Shown here: positions 63,990 to 64,000 of the stretch, one piece after another | Layout: each line of letters opens with the position of its first letter | How positions within the stretch are numbered: position 1 is the stretch's first letter | Assembly (NCBI RefSeq): GCF_026262505.1 | Contig: NW_026529215.1 | Coordinates: 62,001-126,000 of the forward strand | DNA from: Trichomonas vaginalis G3 | Lineage: Eukaryota; Parabasalia; Trichomonadida; Trichomonadidae | Reading direction: 5' to 3' | Length of the DNA stretch: 64,000 nt | Notes under the pieces: model-generated | What the model was told of the DNA's origin: nothing | Database searches by the model: none | What the model saw: only the letters and a program-made list of their open reading frames with translations | Program-made: the position numbers and the translations under genes

Positions 63990-64000
63990 TTTAGCATTGT

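Larger units (their letters stand above)
53048..64000. mobile_element. Polinton/Maverick fossil, left portion (right end outside window)
   Basis: It begins at or near a 23-base A-run (53048-53070) followed by two copies of a GGCACTTCGTGCC hairpin block (about 53071-53115 and 53152-53205), probably the terminal region. Parts in order: small basic ORFs, a coiled-coil/Pro-Gln protein, a decayed stretch, a major-capsid-like region, small ORFs, a probable minor capsid, an SF3 helicase, two unknown blocks, a packaging ATPase and a small minus-strand ORF. Polymerase and integrase would lie past the right edge. Overall about eight to twelve breaks, concentrated in the capsid half, while several genes are whole. 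It is therefore dead as a unit but probably inserted fairly recently. Confidence 0.88.

Overview
The window looks like nuclear DNA of the parabasalid protist Trichomonas vaginalis or a very close relative. The reasons are AT-rich spacers, almost intronless genes, very short 5' leaders with a T-C-A-Y-T-W initiator (Inr) a few bases before the start codon, expanded families of glycine-rich (ALK/LTK-type) and single-pass surface proteins, and a high load of MULE, mariner and Polinton/Maverick elements. The species call is inference from these family features; no database was searched.

Layout. 1-10262: a 19-bp satellite, open at the left edge. 10418-11165: a decayed SWIM-finger (probably MULE transposase) fragment. 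11169-12360: a second minisatellite with a 35-bp dimeric unit. 12361-23014: mostly non-coding and transposon-derived, with a broken copy of a glycine-rich gene (14258-14573), a 785-bp TTAA-flanked MITE, and a candidate 7.1-kb TTAA-flanked element. That element contains a frameshifted DDE transposase (20538-21906), a tRNA-like fossil and a cassette of perfect hairpins (19489-19815). 23097-29653: six glycine-rich genes, four of them forming two tandem copies of a divergent pair; three of the six have TTG exactly where ATG is expected. 29721-32237: a mariner (D,D34D) transposon with a broken transposase and 966 bp of tandem hairpin cassettes next to its right end. 32599-33129: a discoidin-domain remnant. 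35063-35433: an old, degenerate hairpin array. 35746-39194: two paralogous type I membrane proteins. 40156-44232: a conserved housekeeping block of a DCAF7/WDR68-like WD40 protein, replication factor C subunit 2 and a PP2A-group phosphatase. 45669-48841: a MULE transposase with one frameshift, followed by a 52-bp minisatellite (to 50450). 53048-64000: the left part of a Polinton/Maverick fossil that runs past the right edge.

The most unusual signal is the hairpin cassettes. Two arrays with unrelated sequence, one in each of two different DNA transposons, both repeat at exactly 250 bp, and each unit is tiled by four near-perfect stem-loops with 17-29-bp arms. A third, decayed array (period 111-121 bp, about two hairpins per unit) and isolated hairpins of the same size lie elsewhere in the window. 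I know of no described system with this layout. Possible readings are a source of small hairpin RNAs, a structured-DNA element that colonises transposons, or a by-product of replication repair.

The housekeeping genes are intact and look functional. The surface-protein and glycine-rich genes form young, recombining families. The Polinton has an intact packaging ATPase, SF3 helicase and a probable minor capsid gene but a broken capsid region, so this copy looks dead but not very old.
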